Of a DNA stretch of 64,000 nucleotides, positions 38,373 through 47,890 are shown one piece after another. A program made the position numbers and the translations under genes. The first letter of the stretch is position 1. The number at the start of each line of letters is the position of its first letter. Source of the DNA: Winslowiella toletana (lineage in GTDB: Bacteria; Pseudomonadota; Gammaproteobacteria; Enterobacterales; Enterobacteriaceae); NCBI RefSeq assembly GCF_032164335.1, contig NZ_CP134152.1, positions 2,790,001 to 2,854,000 on the forward strand, written 5' to 3'. The notes below the pieces were generated by a model. It had not been told where the DNA came from. It was given only the letters and a program-made list of their open reading frames with translations, and did not search any database.

Positions 38373-38774
38373 ATGCATACTGAAAATGCAAACAGTCAGA
38401 GCGCATTTGACTTACTTCAATCGCCTGAGCTGCTGTCAAATATTGCATCAGCACTTATGCCGGCTCTTAGCGCAGCGGTTAAAAACGCTATTGTAAAGGC
38501 ACTTGCGGTCAACACATCCGCAACCATGTCTAAAAAAGACTTCGCAGCAGCCAACGGTATCAGCAAGTCCATGTTAGAGAAGTGGATTGCTAACGGCGTT
38601 GTGCTTCTCGCCCCTACCCCAACCAGCACAGTTACGCGAACTATCGAATGCAAAAAGACAGGTCAGACGCGCACTAACGTGATGGAAAAACACGGTAACG
38701 CACTGGTAAATGTTGCTGCATGGCGCGAGACAAATCTGCAACACGCAATTAACTGCCGCTATATCAAACGCTAA
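38373..38774 (+). CDS. Cox-like phage regulatory/excision protein
   Basis: The 133-residue protein has a central DNA-binding segment SKKDFAAANGISKSMLEKWIANG (about residues 50-72), which has the wing/helix pattern of Cox and excisionase-type regulators in P2-like phages. A GGAG lies ten bases before ATG 38373; the ATG at 38349 has no site. It diverges from the CI-type repressor, exactly where Cox would stand. Cox controls the lysis-lysogeny choice and excision. Confidence 0.7.
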   Translation: MHTENANSQSAFDLLQSPELLSNIASALMPALSAAVKNAIVKALAVNTSATMSKKDFAAANGISKSMLEKWIANGVVLLAPTPTSTVTRTIECKKTGQTRTNVMEKHGNALVNVAAWRETNLQHAINCRYIKR

Positions 38775-38805
38775 TTTGATTTTGCAAGTTTCAAGGGTTC
38801 GAATC

Positions 38806-39144
38806 ATGTTTGATTTTCAGGTTTCCAAACGCTCTCATCTCGATAATGCCTGCCGTCAGTTTGCACAAACGCACAACCTGACCGAGCTGGCGCGCAAAGT
38901 CGAAATGAAAGCGCAGGTACTACGCAATAAGCTGAACCCGGAACAACTGCACCAGTTAAGCCTGACTGAACTGATGCTGTTAACTGATGCCAGAGAGGAT
39001 GCCGCACTGATTGATGATGACGCCAGCGCCAGACTTACTGACGCCGCTCAACGGGATTATTTCACTCTTAAAAAGCCAATCGTCATCATCACCACACAAC
39101 TAACTGGGCTGCAGCAGTACATTAAAGAACAGTGTCTGGATTAG
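38806..39144 (+). CDS. CII-like phage regulatory protein
   Basis: The 112-residue protein starts MFDFQVSKRSHLDNACRQF and has a helix-turn-helix segment LARKVEMKAQVLRNKLNPEQLHQLSLTEL, as in the CII-type regulators that follow Cox in P2-like prophages (phage regulatory protein CII family). ATG 38806 is chosen because AAGGG stands nearby and the upstream part of the frame overlaps the previous gene. It overlaps the HEPN gene on the other strand by 23 bases. Confidence 0.75.
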   Translation: MFDFQVSKRSHLDNACRQFAQTHNLTELARKVEMKAQVLRNKLNPEQLHQLSLTELMLLTDAREDAALIDDDASARLTDAAQRDYFTLKKPIVIITTQLTGLQQYIKEQCLD

Positions 39145-39730
39145 TGTTCGAAAGACTAAACTCAAGGTGTGTATGAAGCTGGTAAAAGCCCAAGCATTTA
39201 CCAATAGTTTTCCGAATTAAAGAAGAAACTAATATTATAAGCTTGACTCTGTTGGGGGTTTCATGAGCCTTGAATTCATAGCTTCCCTTGCTTATACCGT
39301 CTGAATCAAAAAGCTCTAAGCTTTCTTCATTAAGAGATAAATCAACATCATTATCTATATTCCTGACAAGGTCAGCTAACGAGGTAATAAAACTTTTTTC
39401 GATAAAATCAGTGTGTATGTTGTGCGCGAGACCGTTTCTCAGAGAGTTAAATTTATCAAGCACTCTGAAAGATGGTGTAGGCAGGCCAAGTTTTGACGCT
39501 AGTTCGAGCTTTTTGAAATAACTTAGTTTGAATGGTCTTCCTTCTTTCGAAGTGGAGTCAAAGAGGTTTTCCTTCCCAATTGCTGAACAAATGAACGCTT
39601 CTAGAAAGTTTTCTGTAATCAGGTGAAGCCTCAGTACTACACCAATGTCATCTTTGCTTTCGGTTGATGCTATCAGTGCATTGCGTACTGATTTGTTGTC
39701 GAAGAGTCTAATAAAAATAAAGTTATTCAT
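39122..39730 (-). CDS. HEPN-type protein, possible prophage-borne defence gene
   Basis: The 202-residue protein from ATG 39730 is helical and contains LRNGLAHN, which gives the R-N-x-x-x-H pattern (about residues 98-103) characteristic of HEPN RNases found in toxin-antitoxin and phage-defence systems. No other domain is recognised. Its orientation is opposite to the lytic-direction genes and it is AT-rich, typical of an accessory gene carried by a prophage. The family assignment rests on one motif and the helical look. A GTG start at 39766 is also possible. Confidence 0.5.
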   Translation of the reverse strand: MNNFIFIRLFDNKSVRNALIASTESKDDIGVVLRLHLITENFLEAFICSAIGKENLFDSTSKEGRPFKLSYFKKLELASKLGLPTPSFRVLDKFNSLRNGLAHNIHTDFIEKSFITSLADLVRNIDNDVDLSLNEESLELFDSDGISKGSYEFKAHETPNRVKLIILVSSLIRKTIGKCLGFYQLHTHLEFSLSNTNPDTVL

Positions 39731-40089
39731 AATGTCCCGGTAAGCAGGTAATTGAATGGCACTCACCGACAGACAAAATATTTTTTGTAGCGAGTACCTT
39801 ACTTGACTTAAATGCCACGCAAGCGTCCATCAGAGCAGGGTACAGTGATAAAAGCACAAACCGTACAACATCTGAAAACCTGACATCCTAAAAAGGATCG
39901 CCGACCTCACTGCAGATCGCAACGAGCAGTTAAACATTTTTGCTGCCTATGTGCTGCGTCATCTGGCAGAAATCTATTAAGTCGATGCGCCTGAAACTGC
40001 TTGTGATGGACTATTGTTAAAATCGATAACCAAATGCCTGCCTCATATTGCTGCTATATCGCGGGCTTTGACATAGCTGGAATGTTTGA
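39731..40089. other. Decayed prophage region
   Basis: About 360 bases without an intact gene. A short open stretch around 39898-39979 ends LRHLAEIY before a stop and looks like the tail of a small phage protein. The sequence leads into the truncated integrase and probably marks the join left by a large deletion that removed most of the phage. Confidence 0.4.
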
Positions 40090-40551
40090 AAGCATAGTGG
40101 ATGGAACTCGGAAGATGTCACGCGGATGCTTTTCAGCGATGTCAGGGATAATCGAGTATTTATCACTCAGAGCAAAACCAGCCATAAGCTGGCCATACCT
40201 TTAAACCTTGAGCTGAAAGCGTTGGGGTTGTCACTTGAAGCAGTTATCGATTTATGCCGACGGGATAATCCGTCAGATTATATGATCTATTCAGCCGTAA
40301 GGCGCGGGGGCAGAAAGCCAGGCCCTGTTACGCCGGTTGCTTTAACCCAGGCTTTTGCTGAAGCACGAGAATTGAGCGGTATTAAGTTCGGTGAAAATCC
40401 ACCGACATTTCATGAAATACGCAGCCTGGCAAGTCGATTGTTCGAAGCCGAGAATGGCGAGGATTTCGCGCAGAAATTACTGGGACACAAAAACCTGTCA
40501 ATGACCAAAAAGTATCTGGATTCTCGCGGGCAAGAATACATGATGGTTTAG
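40090..40551 (+). pseudogene. C-terminal fragment of a tyrosine-recombinase integrase
   Basis: The frame encodes the catalytic C-terminal part of a phage integrase: a beta-hairpin VRDNRVFITQSKTSHKLAIPL, the box II signature HEIRSLASRLF and LLGHKNLSMTKKYLDSRG with the nucleophile tyrosine. Codons from 40090 extend in frame but a stop lies at 40087-40089, and the first catalytic arginine region (usually TGQR-x-D) is altered to GWNSED. A full integrase has 320-400 residues; only about 150 remain. It cannot work as it stands. It lies directly beside SdsR, as expected for an integrase next to its attachment site. Confidence 0.85.
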
Positions 40552-40628
40552 ACTGGATATTGGAAATTCGAACATATTTCGGATAATTTCGGGCTAAACC
40601 CTAATAGAAGCAGATGAATCAATAACTT

Positions 40629-40728
40629 AAAAAAAGACCGAATACGATTCCTATATTCGGTCCAGGGAAATGGCTCTGGTAGAGCCGTGCGCTAAAAGTT
40701 GGCATTATTGCAGGCGGTGTCGCCTTGC
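40629..40728 (-). ncRNA. sdsR: Small RNA SdsR (RyeB)
   Basis: On the minus strand the sequence starts GCAAGGCGA and continues with TGCCAACTTTTAGCGCACGG, then ATTTCCCTGGACCGAATA and a hairpin with the loop AGGAATCG before TTTTTTT. This follows E. coli SdsR/RyeB, a roughly 100-nucleotide, RpoS-dependent, Hfq-binding RNA that represses several targets including ompD, mutS and tolC. It lies between the variable region and yebY, as in E. coli between pphA and yebY. The opposite strand encodes the longer antisense RNA RyeA/SraC in E. coli; whether it exists here cannot be told. Confidence 0.92.
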
Positions 40729-40924
40729 CCTTTAAAGAGTAGCCAAACTAAAGGGGATTTCCAGCCACAGGTTATCGGCTTGAAAGGAAGAAGTTAACTT
40801 TGTGATCGGGATGGCAGAAATCCGAATGCAGCCTTTCACTAATAAAGGCTGTCGACTAGCAGCAGGTGCTAAAAGAGCTCAGCGCGCTTATAAAGAAGCG
40901 CGCCAATTTACCGATTTAAATCAA

Positions 40925-41266
40925 TCAGTTGCAGAGTTTGCTTGCGCGTTCAATAAAGGGTGTCAGGCTCATCTTATGCCCCGGGTTTTTCGGGTCATCA
41001 ATCTGAATCACATTGATTGGCTGAGCTTTTACCTGTCCGGCTAACATCATCTCGCTGGCTTTATTATTCAGCGGATATTGCATCAGCGTGCTGGGATTAA
41101 TAGCAAATAGCGCGTGGTCGGCGGCGCAGGTCAGCATCACTTCTTCACGGTTAAACGCCCACTTCTCTTTACCGATTTCAAAGCGGCTAACGGTAATGAT
41201 TTGCGATGCAGCCAGTGCGCTGCTGCTGATGCCCATTGCGAGCAGTAAACAGACCAGTTTTTTCAT
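40925..41266 (-). CDS. yebY: YebY family protein (DUF2511)
   Basis: This 113-residue periplasmic protein matches E. coli YebY, with a signal peptide ([19 protein letters not shown]), the conserved [18 protein letters not shown] and a second cysteine near the end. YebY lies beside the copper-linked genes yebZ and yobA. A paralogue is encoded in the prophage block at 37,068-37,406. Confidence 0.93.
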   Translation of the reverse strand: MKKLVCLLLAMGISSSALAASQIITVSRFEIGKEKWAFNREEVMLTCAADHALFAINPSTLMQYPLNNKASEMMLAGQVKAQPINVIQIDDPKNPGHKMSLTPFIERASKLCN

Positions 41267-41318
41267 CGAGTTTTATAACCTCACTGAACGCGCCCGAACT
41301 CTCAGGCGCAAAAATAAT

Positions 41319-42200
41319 TTATGCCGGTGCCAGGGTAGCAAAGATGCTGACCAGCATTAGCACCAGCGTACTCAGCAGCAGTTCCGCCTGCGTCATGCGG
41401 ATAAAACCTTGCTGCGCCCGCTGCCCTGCCCGGCGAAAACGCGGTACCAGCCAGTAGCGATTCAGCAGCGCGATGGCCACCATTAACCCCACCAGCAGAA
41501 TTTTGATCAGCAACAGCTGACTGTATAACCCGAAGCTGACCAGCGGCCAGCCAAGAATCATCAGAGCGTTGATAATACCGGTGAGTATCACCAGTGCAAC
41601 CGCCAGATGACCATAGCGCGAGAAACGCATCATGGCGCGTATCGCATCACTGCGCAGCGCAATGTTACGTGCATCGGCCATTAACAACAGCAATGGCAGT
41701 AAACCACCCACCCAGAATGCCGATGAGATCAGATGCAGTGCATGATTAGCGCGTTGCAGTGCGCCCGGCCAGCCATCCAACATCGCAGCATGACCAACAA
41801 AGGCCAGCCCGATAAGCTGGGCCAGCCCCAGTGTCAGCAGCAACGGCTGACGCCATACGCCGCGCCGCAGAAAAGCCGCACAGGCAATGAGCGGCAGGAT
41901 AATTTGCCACTGCCAGGCTTCGCCGAAGCCGGTGCCGAGCACTGCCCGCCAGGTATCAGGATCGGAGATATTACGCCAGTCACCGCTCATCAGGCCGGTC
42001 TGCGCGGCCAGTAAAGCCAGCGCGCTAAGTAATGCAACCACGCTGCTTGTCAGCATCAGTGGATGCAGCCGCTGGGCCAGGTGCGCTTTAAAGCGTTTCG
42101 GCGACAGCAGTGCGCTGTAAAACGCACTGCCGGCCAACAGCATTACTGCGGCGAAATGCAGCCAGCGGCAGGCGATATATAACGTGCTGAGCGACATCAA
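41319..42200 (-). CDS. yebZ: CopD-family membrane protein YebZ
   Basis: The 293-residue protein has eight or so hydrophobic spans and matches the CopD family of inner-membrane copper-handling proteins (E. coli YebZ). Histidines in ACRWLHFAAVMLL and ANHALHLISSAFW are typical of the family. It is directly preceded on the minus strand by yobA, with which it forms a CopC-CopD-like pair; the two genes abut. Confidence 0.92.
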   Translation of the reverse strand: MMSLSTLYIACRWLHFAAVMLLAGSAFYSALLSPKRFKAHLAQRLHPLMLTSSVVALLSALALLAAQTGLMSGDWRNISDPDTWRAVLGTGFGEAWQWQIILPLIACAAFLRRGVWRQPLLLTLGLAQLIGLAFVGHAAMLDGWPGALQRANHALHLISSAFWVGGLLPLLLLMADARNIALRSDAIRAMMRFSRYGHLAVALVILTGIINALMILGWPLVSFGLYSQLLLIKILLVGLMVAIALLNRYWLVPRFRRAGQRAQQGFIRMTQAELLLSTLVLMLVSIFATLAPA

Positions 42201-42578
42201 TTACTTCACGCTGAAGCTGTAGTTCCCTTTGGTTTTGTGACCATCAACTGATAATACATGCCACTTAACCTGATACTTACCGCTGGTCAGCGGCTGTTCC
42301 AGCGGAACAATCAGCTGATTCTTTTTCGCGCCATTGCGTTGCGCTTTGGCGACGGGCAAGGCCTTGTTATCCGCGCCGCTGATTTCCAGCCCGCTGAAAG
42401 CTGGCTCAATATCTTCCGAAAAAGTCAGCGTCAGCGCCTGAGGTGCCGCGTCAACATTGGCATCTGCCGCCGGAAACTGACTTTTCAGATGCGCATGCGC
42501 CAAAGCAGATTGCGAGAAAGCCACCGTCGCCAGCAGCGCTGTGGCGGTGAATAATGAGGAAAATTTACGGTTAAACAT
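42201..42578 (-). CDS. yobA: CopC-family periplasmic copper-binding protein YobA
   Basis: The 125-residue protein has a signal peptide of about 27 residues ending ALAHAHL and the CopC fold. After cleavage the first residues are AHLKSQFPAAD, so the N-terminal amine and the first histidine, with the later DGHKTKGNY histidine, can bind Cu(II). It matches E. coli YobA. It likely delivers copper to or from YebZ. Confidence 0.92.
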   Translation of the reverse strand: MFNRKFSSLFTATALLATVAFSQSALAHAHLKSQFPAADANVDAAPQALTLTFSEDIEPAFSGLEISGADNKALPVAKAQRNGAKKNQLIVPLEQPLTSGKYQVKWHVLSVDGHKTKGNYSFSVK

Positions 42579-42741
42579 CGGATCATCCTTCTGTGCTGCA
42601 GCCGGCAGGCTGCCGATGAGAGCAAAAGAATACTCCGCTAATAAAGGGCTGTCGAGGCGATAACAGCTATCGATGCGCGCCTCTGCTTGCCAATTATGCT
42701 TATCTGCATTACTTTTTGCCGCACAGCAACAGGAGAAGAAA

Positions 42742-42972
42742 ATGAGTCATAATTTGGCGACACTGCCGCAAGAAGAAAAAGATAAAATTAATGTCGATTT
42801 AGCCGCCGCCGGCGTGGCGTTTAAAGAGCGCTATAATATGCCCGTTATTGCGGAAATGGTGGAACGCGAGCAGCCGGAAGCGCTGCGCGACTGGTTTCGC
42901 CAGCGCCTGATGCAGTATCGTCAGGCATCACTCAGCCTGTCTCGTTTACCTTATGAGCCGAAGCAAAAATAA
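42742..42972 (+). CDS. holE: DNA polymerase III theta subunit
   Basis: HolE is the small theta subunit that binds and stabilises the proofreading subunit epsilon of DNA polymerase III. The 76-residue protein has the same length as E. coli theta and conserved segments such as [21 protein letters not shown] and [13 protein letters not shown] 42742 is chosen for the match and the AGGAGAAG upstream. It is divergent from yobA as in E. coli. Confidence 0.93.
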   Translation: MSHNLATLPQEEKDKINVDLAAAGVAFKERYNMPVIAEMVEREQPEALRDWFRQRLMQYRQASLSLSRLPYEPKQK

Positions 42973-43045
42973 CTGATGCATCGCTTGAGATTAGCGGTAA
43001 ATTGCGATGATATAATCGCACCTCAATCTGAATTCAGGAATCGGT

Positions 43046-43789
43046 ATGTTGCCCTGGAGTGTCGCCGCTGCACAGTATGCTTCCCGCTCTCGTGATATCG
43101 ACGGGAATATCTCTCACCATCTCTCATTTATTCAGCAGGCGAGCCGCCAGCAGATCGATCTGCTGTTATTTCCTGAGCTTTCCCTGAGCGGTTATGAACT
43201 GGAAGTTGGCCCACAATTGGCTCTGTCGCTGAATGATGCGCGTCTCGTTCAGTTCGCAGAAGCCGCTCATCAACACCAGATGAATATTATTGTCGGTATG
43301 CCGTTACGGGTTGACCACCATTACCATATTGGCGCGGTGACCTTTCTGCCCGACGGCACCCGTTTTGCTTATGCCAAACGCCATCTGCTTGGCAGTGAAA
43401 GTCAGTTCTTCCAGCCAGGACGTGGCGGGCCAGTTTTCGGTACGCCAACCCGTAATGTGGCGATTGCGGTCTGTGCCGATATTGTGATTGAACAATTTGC
43501 CCGTGACGCGGCCGAATGCGGTGCAGATCTCTATGCCGCCAGCGTGTTAGTTTCTGAAAAAACTTATGACAGCGATTGCCATTCTCTGTCGCGCTGGTCT
43601 GCTGATTACCGTATGGCAGTACTGATGGCTAACCATGCGAAACCGACCGGTGGCTATGAGAGTAATGGCGGCAGCGCCTTTTGGGATGCCGAGGGTAATA
43701 AAGTCATCTGCAGCGGAAGCGGTGAACTGCTTATGGTCGTACGGCGCACACCTCAGGGTTGGCAAGGCGAAATCCATCCGTTAGGCTAA
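43046..43789 (+). CDS. yobB: Carbon-nitrogen hydrolase family protein (YobB-like)
   Basis: The 247-residue protein is a member of the nitrilase superfamily. The catalytic Glu is in FPELSLSGYE (about residue 44), the Lys in AKRHLLG and the Cys in AVCADIVIE. The substrate is unknown. It lies between holE and exoX, the place occupied by yobB in E. coli, where the gene is a homologous but variable protein. I use the symbol by position and family. Confidence 0.8.
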   Translation: MLPWSVAAAQYASRSRDIDGNISHHLSFIQQASRQQIDLLLFPELSLSGYELEVGPQLALSLNDARLVQFAEAAHQHQMNIIVGMPLRVDHHYHIGAVTFLPDGTRFAYAKRHLLGSESQFFQPGRGGPVFGTPTRNVAIAVCADIVIEQFARDAAECGADLYAASVLVSEKTYDSDCHSLSRWSADYRMAVLMANHAKPTGGYESNGGSAFWDAEGNKVICSGSGELLMVVRRTPQGWQGEIHPLG

Positions 43790-43815
43790 GCGCAATTTTG
43801 TCGGGAAGGTAAATC

Positions 43816-44475
43816 ATGTTACGCGTAATCGATACAGAAACCTGTGGCCTGCAAGGCGGCATTGTTGAAGTCGCTTCGGTGGATGTTATTGACGGCCAGA
43901 TCGTCAATCCGATGAGCGACCTGGTCTCACCTGACCGGCCAATCAGCCGCCAGGCGATGGCAATTCATCGTATCAGTGAAGCGATGGTGATCGGCAAGCC
44001 GCCGATTGAACAGGCGATTAGCCGTTATCATGGCAGCCCTTACTATGTGGCGCACAACGCCAGCTTTGATCGCCGGGTGCTACCGGAAATGCACGGCGAG
44101 TGGATCTGTACCATGACGCTGTCACGTAAACTGTGGCCGGGAATTAAATATGGCAATCAGGCGCTGCGCGAAAGTTTACAGCTGGATGTCACTCCACCGG
44201 CGGAACTGCATGCGCACCGTGCGCTATATGACTGCTACGTCACCGCCGCCTTGTTGATTCGCATTATGCAAACTACCGGTTGGGATGCGGCAGAAATGCT
44301 GGCGCGGATGCAGCCCAAAAGTGGCAACGATACTTTCCCGTTTGGCAAATATCGCGGACGTAAGATTGAGGAAGTAGCGAAGCGCGATCCGGGATATCTT
44401 AAGTGGGTACTTAAAAATATCCCGAACCTGAAAGCCGACCTGCGCAGCGCGATGCAGCACCATCTGGCTGACTGA
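43816..44475 (+). CDS. exoX: Exodeoxyribonuclease X
   Basis: ExoX is a DnaQ-type 3'-5' exonuclease that acts in repair and recombination. The 219-residue protein has the DEDDh motifs: IDTETCG (Exo I), YYVAHNASFDRRVLP (Exo II) and HRALYDCY (Exo III). A C-terminal part (FGKYRGRKIEEVA) matches E. coli ExoX. It converges with ptrB; the two stop codons are adjacent. Confidence 0.95.
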   Translation: MLRVIDTETCGLQGGIVEVASVDVIDGQIVNPMSDLVSPDRPISRQAMAIHRISEAMVIGKPPIEQAISRYHGSPYYVAHNASFDRRVLPEMHGEWICTMTLSRKLWPGIKYGNQALRESLQLDVTPPAELHAHRALYDCYVTAALLIRIMQTTGWDAAEMLARMQPKSGNDTFPFGKYRGRKIEEVAKRDPGYLKWVLKNIPNLKADLRSAMQHHLAD

Positions 44476-46539
44476 TTAGCTGGCGTTGCCGGTGGTTAAC
44501 GTCCCCTGCGCCAGCCCAATCAGAAATGCATACTCCAGCGCCACCCCTTCATAGGCCTTAAAGCGCCCGGACTTACCGCCGTGGCCAGCATCCATATCGG
44601 TCCACAGCAGCAGCAGATTATCGTCAGTTTTCAGCTCGCGTAGCTTCGCTACCCATTTGGCAGGCTCCCAATACTGCACCTGAGAATCGTGCAGCCCGGT
44701 GGTGACCAGCAGATGCGGGTAATGCTGCGCGCTGACGTTGTCATACGGGCTGTACTGCCGAATATAATGATAGTACTGCTGTTCAGACGGATTGCCCCAC
44801 TCATCATATTCGCCGGTGGTCAGCGGGATCGACTCATCAAGCATGGTAGTGACCACATCAACAAACGGTACCTGCGCTACCACACCATGATAAAGCTGCG
44901 GCTCGCGGTTGATTACCGCCCCCATCAGCAATCCTCCGGCGCTGCCGCCCATCGCATACAGCCGCCGTTTATCACCATAACCCTGCTGCAATAAACTGTG
45001 GGTGACGTCAATAAAGTCATTGAAGGTGTTGAGTTTATTCAGCAGACGACCGTCGTCATACCACTGCTGCCCCATTTCACCGCCACCGCGTATATGTGCC
45101 AGCGCAAAGACAAAACCGCGGTCAAGCAAGCTCAGACGGCTGGCGCTGAAATCGGCGTCCATACTGCTGCCATAGGAACCGTAGCCATACACCAGCAGTG
45201 GATTTTTACCCGGCTGATAGTGTTGGCGGTGATAAACCAGCGATACTGGCACTTCAACGCCATCACGTGCTTTCACCCACAAACGCTCGCTGCGGTACTG
45301 ACTGGCGTCAAAGCCTTTCACTTCCGACTGTTTCAGCACCTGACGCTCGCCAGTATCCAGATCCAGCTCAAACAGCGTGGAAGGCGTGGTCATCGATGAA
45401 TAGCCGTAGCGCAGCTTGCTGCTCTCCGGTGTCGGATTATAAGAGAGCCAGGTGACGTAAGCCGGATCGTCAAACGCAATGCCAATTGCCTCTCCATTTT
45501 GCCAGTTTATTTGCCGCAGACTGGTCAGGCCCCGCTGGCGCTCCTCCACGACCAGCCAGTCACGGAACAGCTGAAAGTCTTCCAGCACGATATTATCGCG
45601 CGCGGCCACCAGCGTTTCCCAGCGGGTGACGTCGCTAAAGTCGGTGCGATAGAGGCCAAAGTTCTTGCCCTCACGGTTTGAACGTACATAGAGATGGCCG
45701 TCGTAGTGATCAAGGGAATATTCATGATCTTTAACGCGCGGGCAGAATATCTGCGGTTTGGCTTCGGCATCGTCGGCATCGAGCAGCAGGATTTCACTGG
45801 TGGTACTGCTGTTCAGCGCAATAACAATAAACTGCTCTGACGTCGTTTTATGCACGCTAACGTAGAAGGTGTCATCCAGCTCTTCATACACCAACTGGTC
45901 AGCACTCTGCGGCTCGCCGAGGGTATGACGCCACACCTGCCACGGCAGTAGCGTGGTTTCATCTTTCAGCACGTAATAGAAAGTTCGGGAGTCATTCGCC
46001 CAGGCAAAGCTGGATGAGACATTTTGCAATACTTCCGGATACCAGCTATCGCGGGTGAGATTACAAAAGCGAATGCCATACTGACGACGAGACAGAAAAT
46101 CTTCCGCCAGCGCCATAATCTGATTATTGGGGCTGATATCCAGTGCCCCCGTGGTATAGAACTCGCTGTGTGTTGCGCGCTGGTTGGCATCCAGCAGCGT
46201 ATCCCACTGTTCTGGCGTGGTGGTTTCGGCAAGCTGGCGCGTATAAATCGGATATTCATTGCCGGATTCATAGCGACGCTGATAACGATAGCCATTTTTC
46301 ACGTAGGGCACGGAATGGTCCTGCTGCGGAATGCGATCGATCATTTCCTTCAGCACCTGTTCCTGCAACGCTTGTTGCGAGGACATTACACGCTGACTAT
46401 AGTCGTTTTCCTCCCGCAAATATTCGAGCACCGCCGGATCTGCGCGCCGATCGTCGCGCAGCCAGTAATAGTCATCCTGGCGCGTTTCGCCATGCAGAGT
46501 CATTACGTGAGGAATTTTCTTTGCGGTTGGAGCAGTCAT
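44476..46539 (-). CDS. ptrB: Oligopeptidase B
   Basis: PtrB is a cytoplasmic serine peptidase of the prolyl oligopeptidase family that cuts short peptides after Arg or Lys. The 687-residue protein has a seven-bladed propeller followed by an alpha/beta-hydrolase domain with the nucleophile in [10 protein letters not shown], the acid in [12 protein letters not shown] and the histidine in [13 protein letters not shown] 46539 gives an N terminus [17 protein letters not shown] that fits the family; the longer frame does not. Confidence 0.95.
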   Translation of the reverse strand: MTAPTAKKIPHVMTLHGETRQDDYYWLRDDRRADPAVLEYLREENDYSQRVMSSQQALQEQVLKEMIDRIPQQDHSVPYVKNGYRYQRRYESGNEYPIYTRQLAETTTPEQWDTLLDANQRATHSEFYTTGALDISPNNQIMALAEDFLSRRQYGIRFCNLTRDSWYPEVLQNVSSSFAWANDSRTFYYVLKDETTLLPWQVWRHTLGEPQSADQLVYEELDDTFYVSVHKTTSEQFIVIALNSSTTSEILLLDADDAEAKPQIFCPRVKDHEYSLDHYDGHLYVRSNREGKNFGLYRTDFSDVTRWETLVAARDNIVLEDFQLFRDWLVVEERQRGLTSLRQINWQNGEAIGIAFDDPAYVTWLSYNPTPESSKLRYGYSSMTTPSTLFELDLDTGERQVLKQSEVKGFDASQYRSERLWVKARDGVEVPVSLVYHRQHYQPGKNPLLVYGYGSYGSSMDADFSASRLSLLDRGFVFALAHIRGGGEMGQQWYDDGRLLNKLNTFNDFIDVTHSLLQQGYGDKRRLYAMGGSAGGLLMGAVINREPQLYHGVVAQVPFVDVVTTMLDESIPLTTGEYDEWGNPSEQQYYHYIRQYSPYDNVSAQHYPHLLVTTGLHDSQVQYWEPAKWVAKLRELKTDDNLLLLWTDMDAGHGGKSGRFKAYEGVALEYAFLIGLAQGTLTTGNAS

Positions 46540-46643
46540 AATCCGTTTACACCCTTGAGTCAGTTGAGCTAAGGGTGGCATCTGGCGTTGTGATTGCCAA
46601 GCGGTAAAGGTAAATTAAACAAGCAAGTAATAAGGAAATCCCC

Positions 46644-47096
46644 ATGATTCGCCCGGCTTACCCCTCTGAATACACAGTACTGACCGAACTCTGGCAGCGC
46701 TCAGTGAGCGCAACCCATGACTTTCTCTCTGTACAGGAGATCGCACGCCTGAAGATTTGCGTTGAAAATGAGTATCTTCCCAACGTTAACACCTATGTGT
46801 GGCTGGATAACAACCGGCGGCCGGGTGGATTTATTGGCGTAGTGGAACAGCGGATTGAAATGCTGTTTATTGATCCCGATCTACGTGGTCAGGGCATCGG
46901 CAGGCAGCTGGTCAATTTTGCTGTTGGCCAGCTAGCCGCCCGCGAGCTGGACGTTAACCAACAGAACCCGCAGGCGACCGGATTTTATCTGAGTATGGGA
47001 TTTGAGATAACCGGACGCTCAGCACTGGATGCTCAGGGAAAACCCTATCCTTTACTGCATATGCGCCTGCCAGAGAGTGAGAACAGGCCAGATTAG
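46644..47096 (+). CDS. GNAT-family acetyltransferase (YjaB-like)
   Basis: The 150-residue protein resembles E. coli YjaB, a GNAT acetyltransferase of unknown substrate. It shares the segments WQRSVSATHDFL, the acetyl-CoA loop DLRGQGIGRQLV and the NQQNPQATGFYLSMGFEITGRS end. It is divergent from ptrB and faces yebE. It is not in this place in E. coli. Confidence 0.85.
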   Translation: MIRPAYPSEYTVLTELWQRSVSATHDFLSVQEIARLKICVENEYLPNVNTYVWLDNNRRPGGFIGVVEQRIEMLFIDPDLRGQGIGRQLVNFAVGQLAARELDVNQQNPQATGFYLSMGFEITGRSALDAQGKPYPLLHMRLPESENRPD

Positions 47097-47097
47097 C

Positions 47098-47116
47098 GGC
47101 CGGACTTGTCCGGCCT
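47098..47116. terminator. GC-rich hairpin between the YjaB-like gene and yebE
   Basis: A perfect 7-base stem (GGCCGGA / TCCGGCC) with a 4-base loop lies between the two convergent genes. There is no T run on either side, so it is a weak terminator at best. Confidence 0.4.
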
Positions 47117-47121
47117 GACAA

Positions 47122-47778
47122 TCAGGCAGTGAGTTTATTCTTCTCTTCGCGGATATCGTTTTCAATGCCATCCCGGACATCTTGCGGGATTTTCAGCGCG
47201 TCGCCCAGCGCCTGCAAATAGCTGCGCTCCATAAAATGGTCAACATCAATTACCGCATTACTCAGGAAGTAAAGTTCCAGCGCTTCTTCTTCATTGCGGA
47301 TGTCATGAGCCAGCAGTTGCGGGTCGAGTGGTTGCTCGATAGCTTGTTGGATAAGCTTTTCGCCCTGCGAACCAATGCCTAACTGATGCACATTTTGTTC
47401 AATTGACTGACGTTCCTGCGCATCGATATGCCCGTCACTTTTCGCGGCAAACACCAGCGCTGTGATTAAGCGTGCCGCACGGGAATCAACCGGCGTTTCA
47501 CTCTGGCCGAATTGTGGTTCATCGCGGTGGGTTTCACTGACGCGCTGTTTGTATTTGTTCCATAACACGGCACCTACCGCCGCGCCACCGCCGATAATCA
47601 ACGCGTTTTTACCGTATTTGGTCAGCAGGCTACGCGACGACTTGTTGGCGATCAGCAACCCCGCAAGACCGCCGAGCGCACCTGGCGCCAGCATTTTACT
47701 CAGCCCTTCGCCGCCGCTTTTACTGCCGCTTTTGCTGTTACCCAGTACCGACTGAATTTGTTGTAGCCAGTTATTCAT
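47122..47778 (-). CDS. yebE: YebE family (DUF533) membrane protein
   Basis: The 218-residue protein matches E. coli YebE: a Gly/Ser-rich N terminus, a hydrophobic region at about residues 32-75 ([15 protein letters not shown] and [16 protein letters not shown]), and a C-terminal helical TerB-like domain. YebE is inner-membrane and under Cpx control in E. coli; its function is unknown. Confidence 0.92.
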   Translation of the reverse strand: MNNWLQQIQSVLGNSKSGSKSGGEGLSKMLAPGALGGLAGLLIANKSSRSLLTKYGKNALIIGGGAAVGAVLWNKYKQRVSETHRDEPQFGQSETPVDSRAARLITALVFAAKSDGHIDAQERQSIEQNVHQLGIGSQGEKLIQQAIEQPLDPQLLAHDIRNEEEALELYFLSNAVIDVDHFMERSYLQALGDALKIPQDVRDGIENDIREEKNKLTA

Positions 47779-47890
47779 CTTATTTCCTTTAAAAGAACCG
47801 ATGAACTTCAGAGTAGAACAACATGCGTCAAGAAGCGTAAGCAGAAGAAAAGTCGGGAAAACATCGGATCGCCTGAATGCGACCCGACGA

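Noticed and set aside
38790..38805. GGTTCGAATC, which looks like a tRNA T-loop, before the CII-like gene
   Set aside because: No acceptor or anticodon stems pair around it, and it coincides with the ribosome binding region of the CII-like gene.
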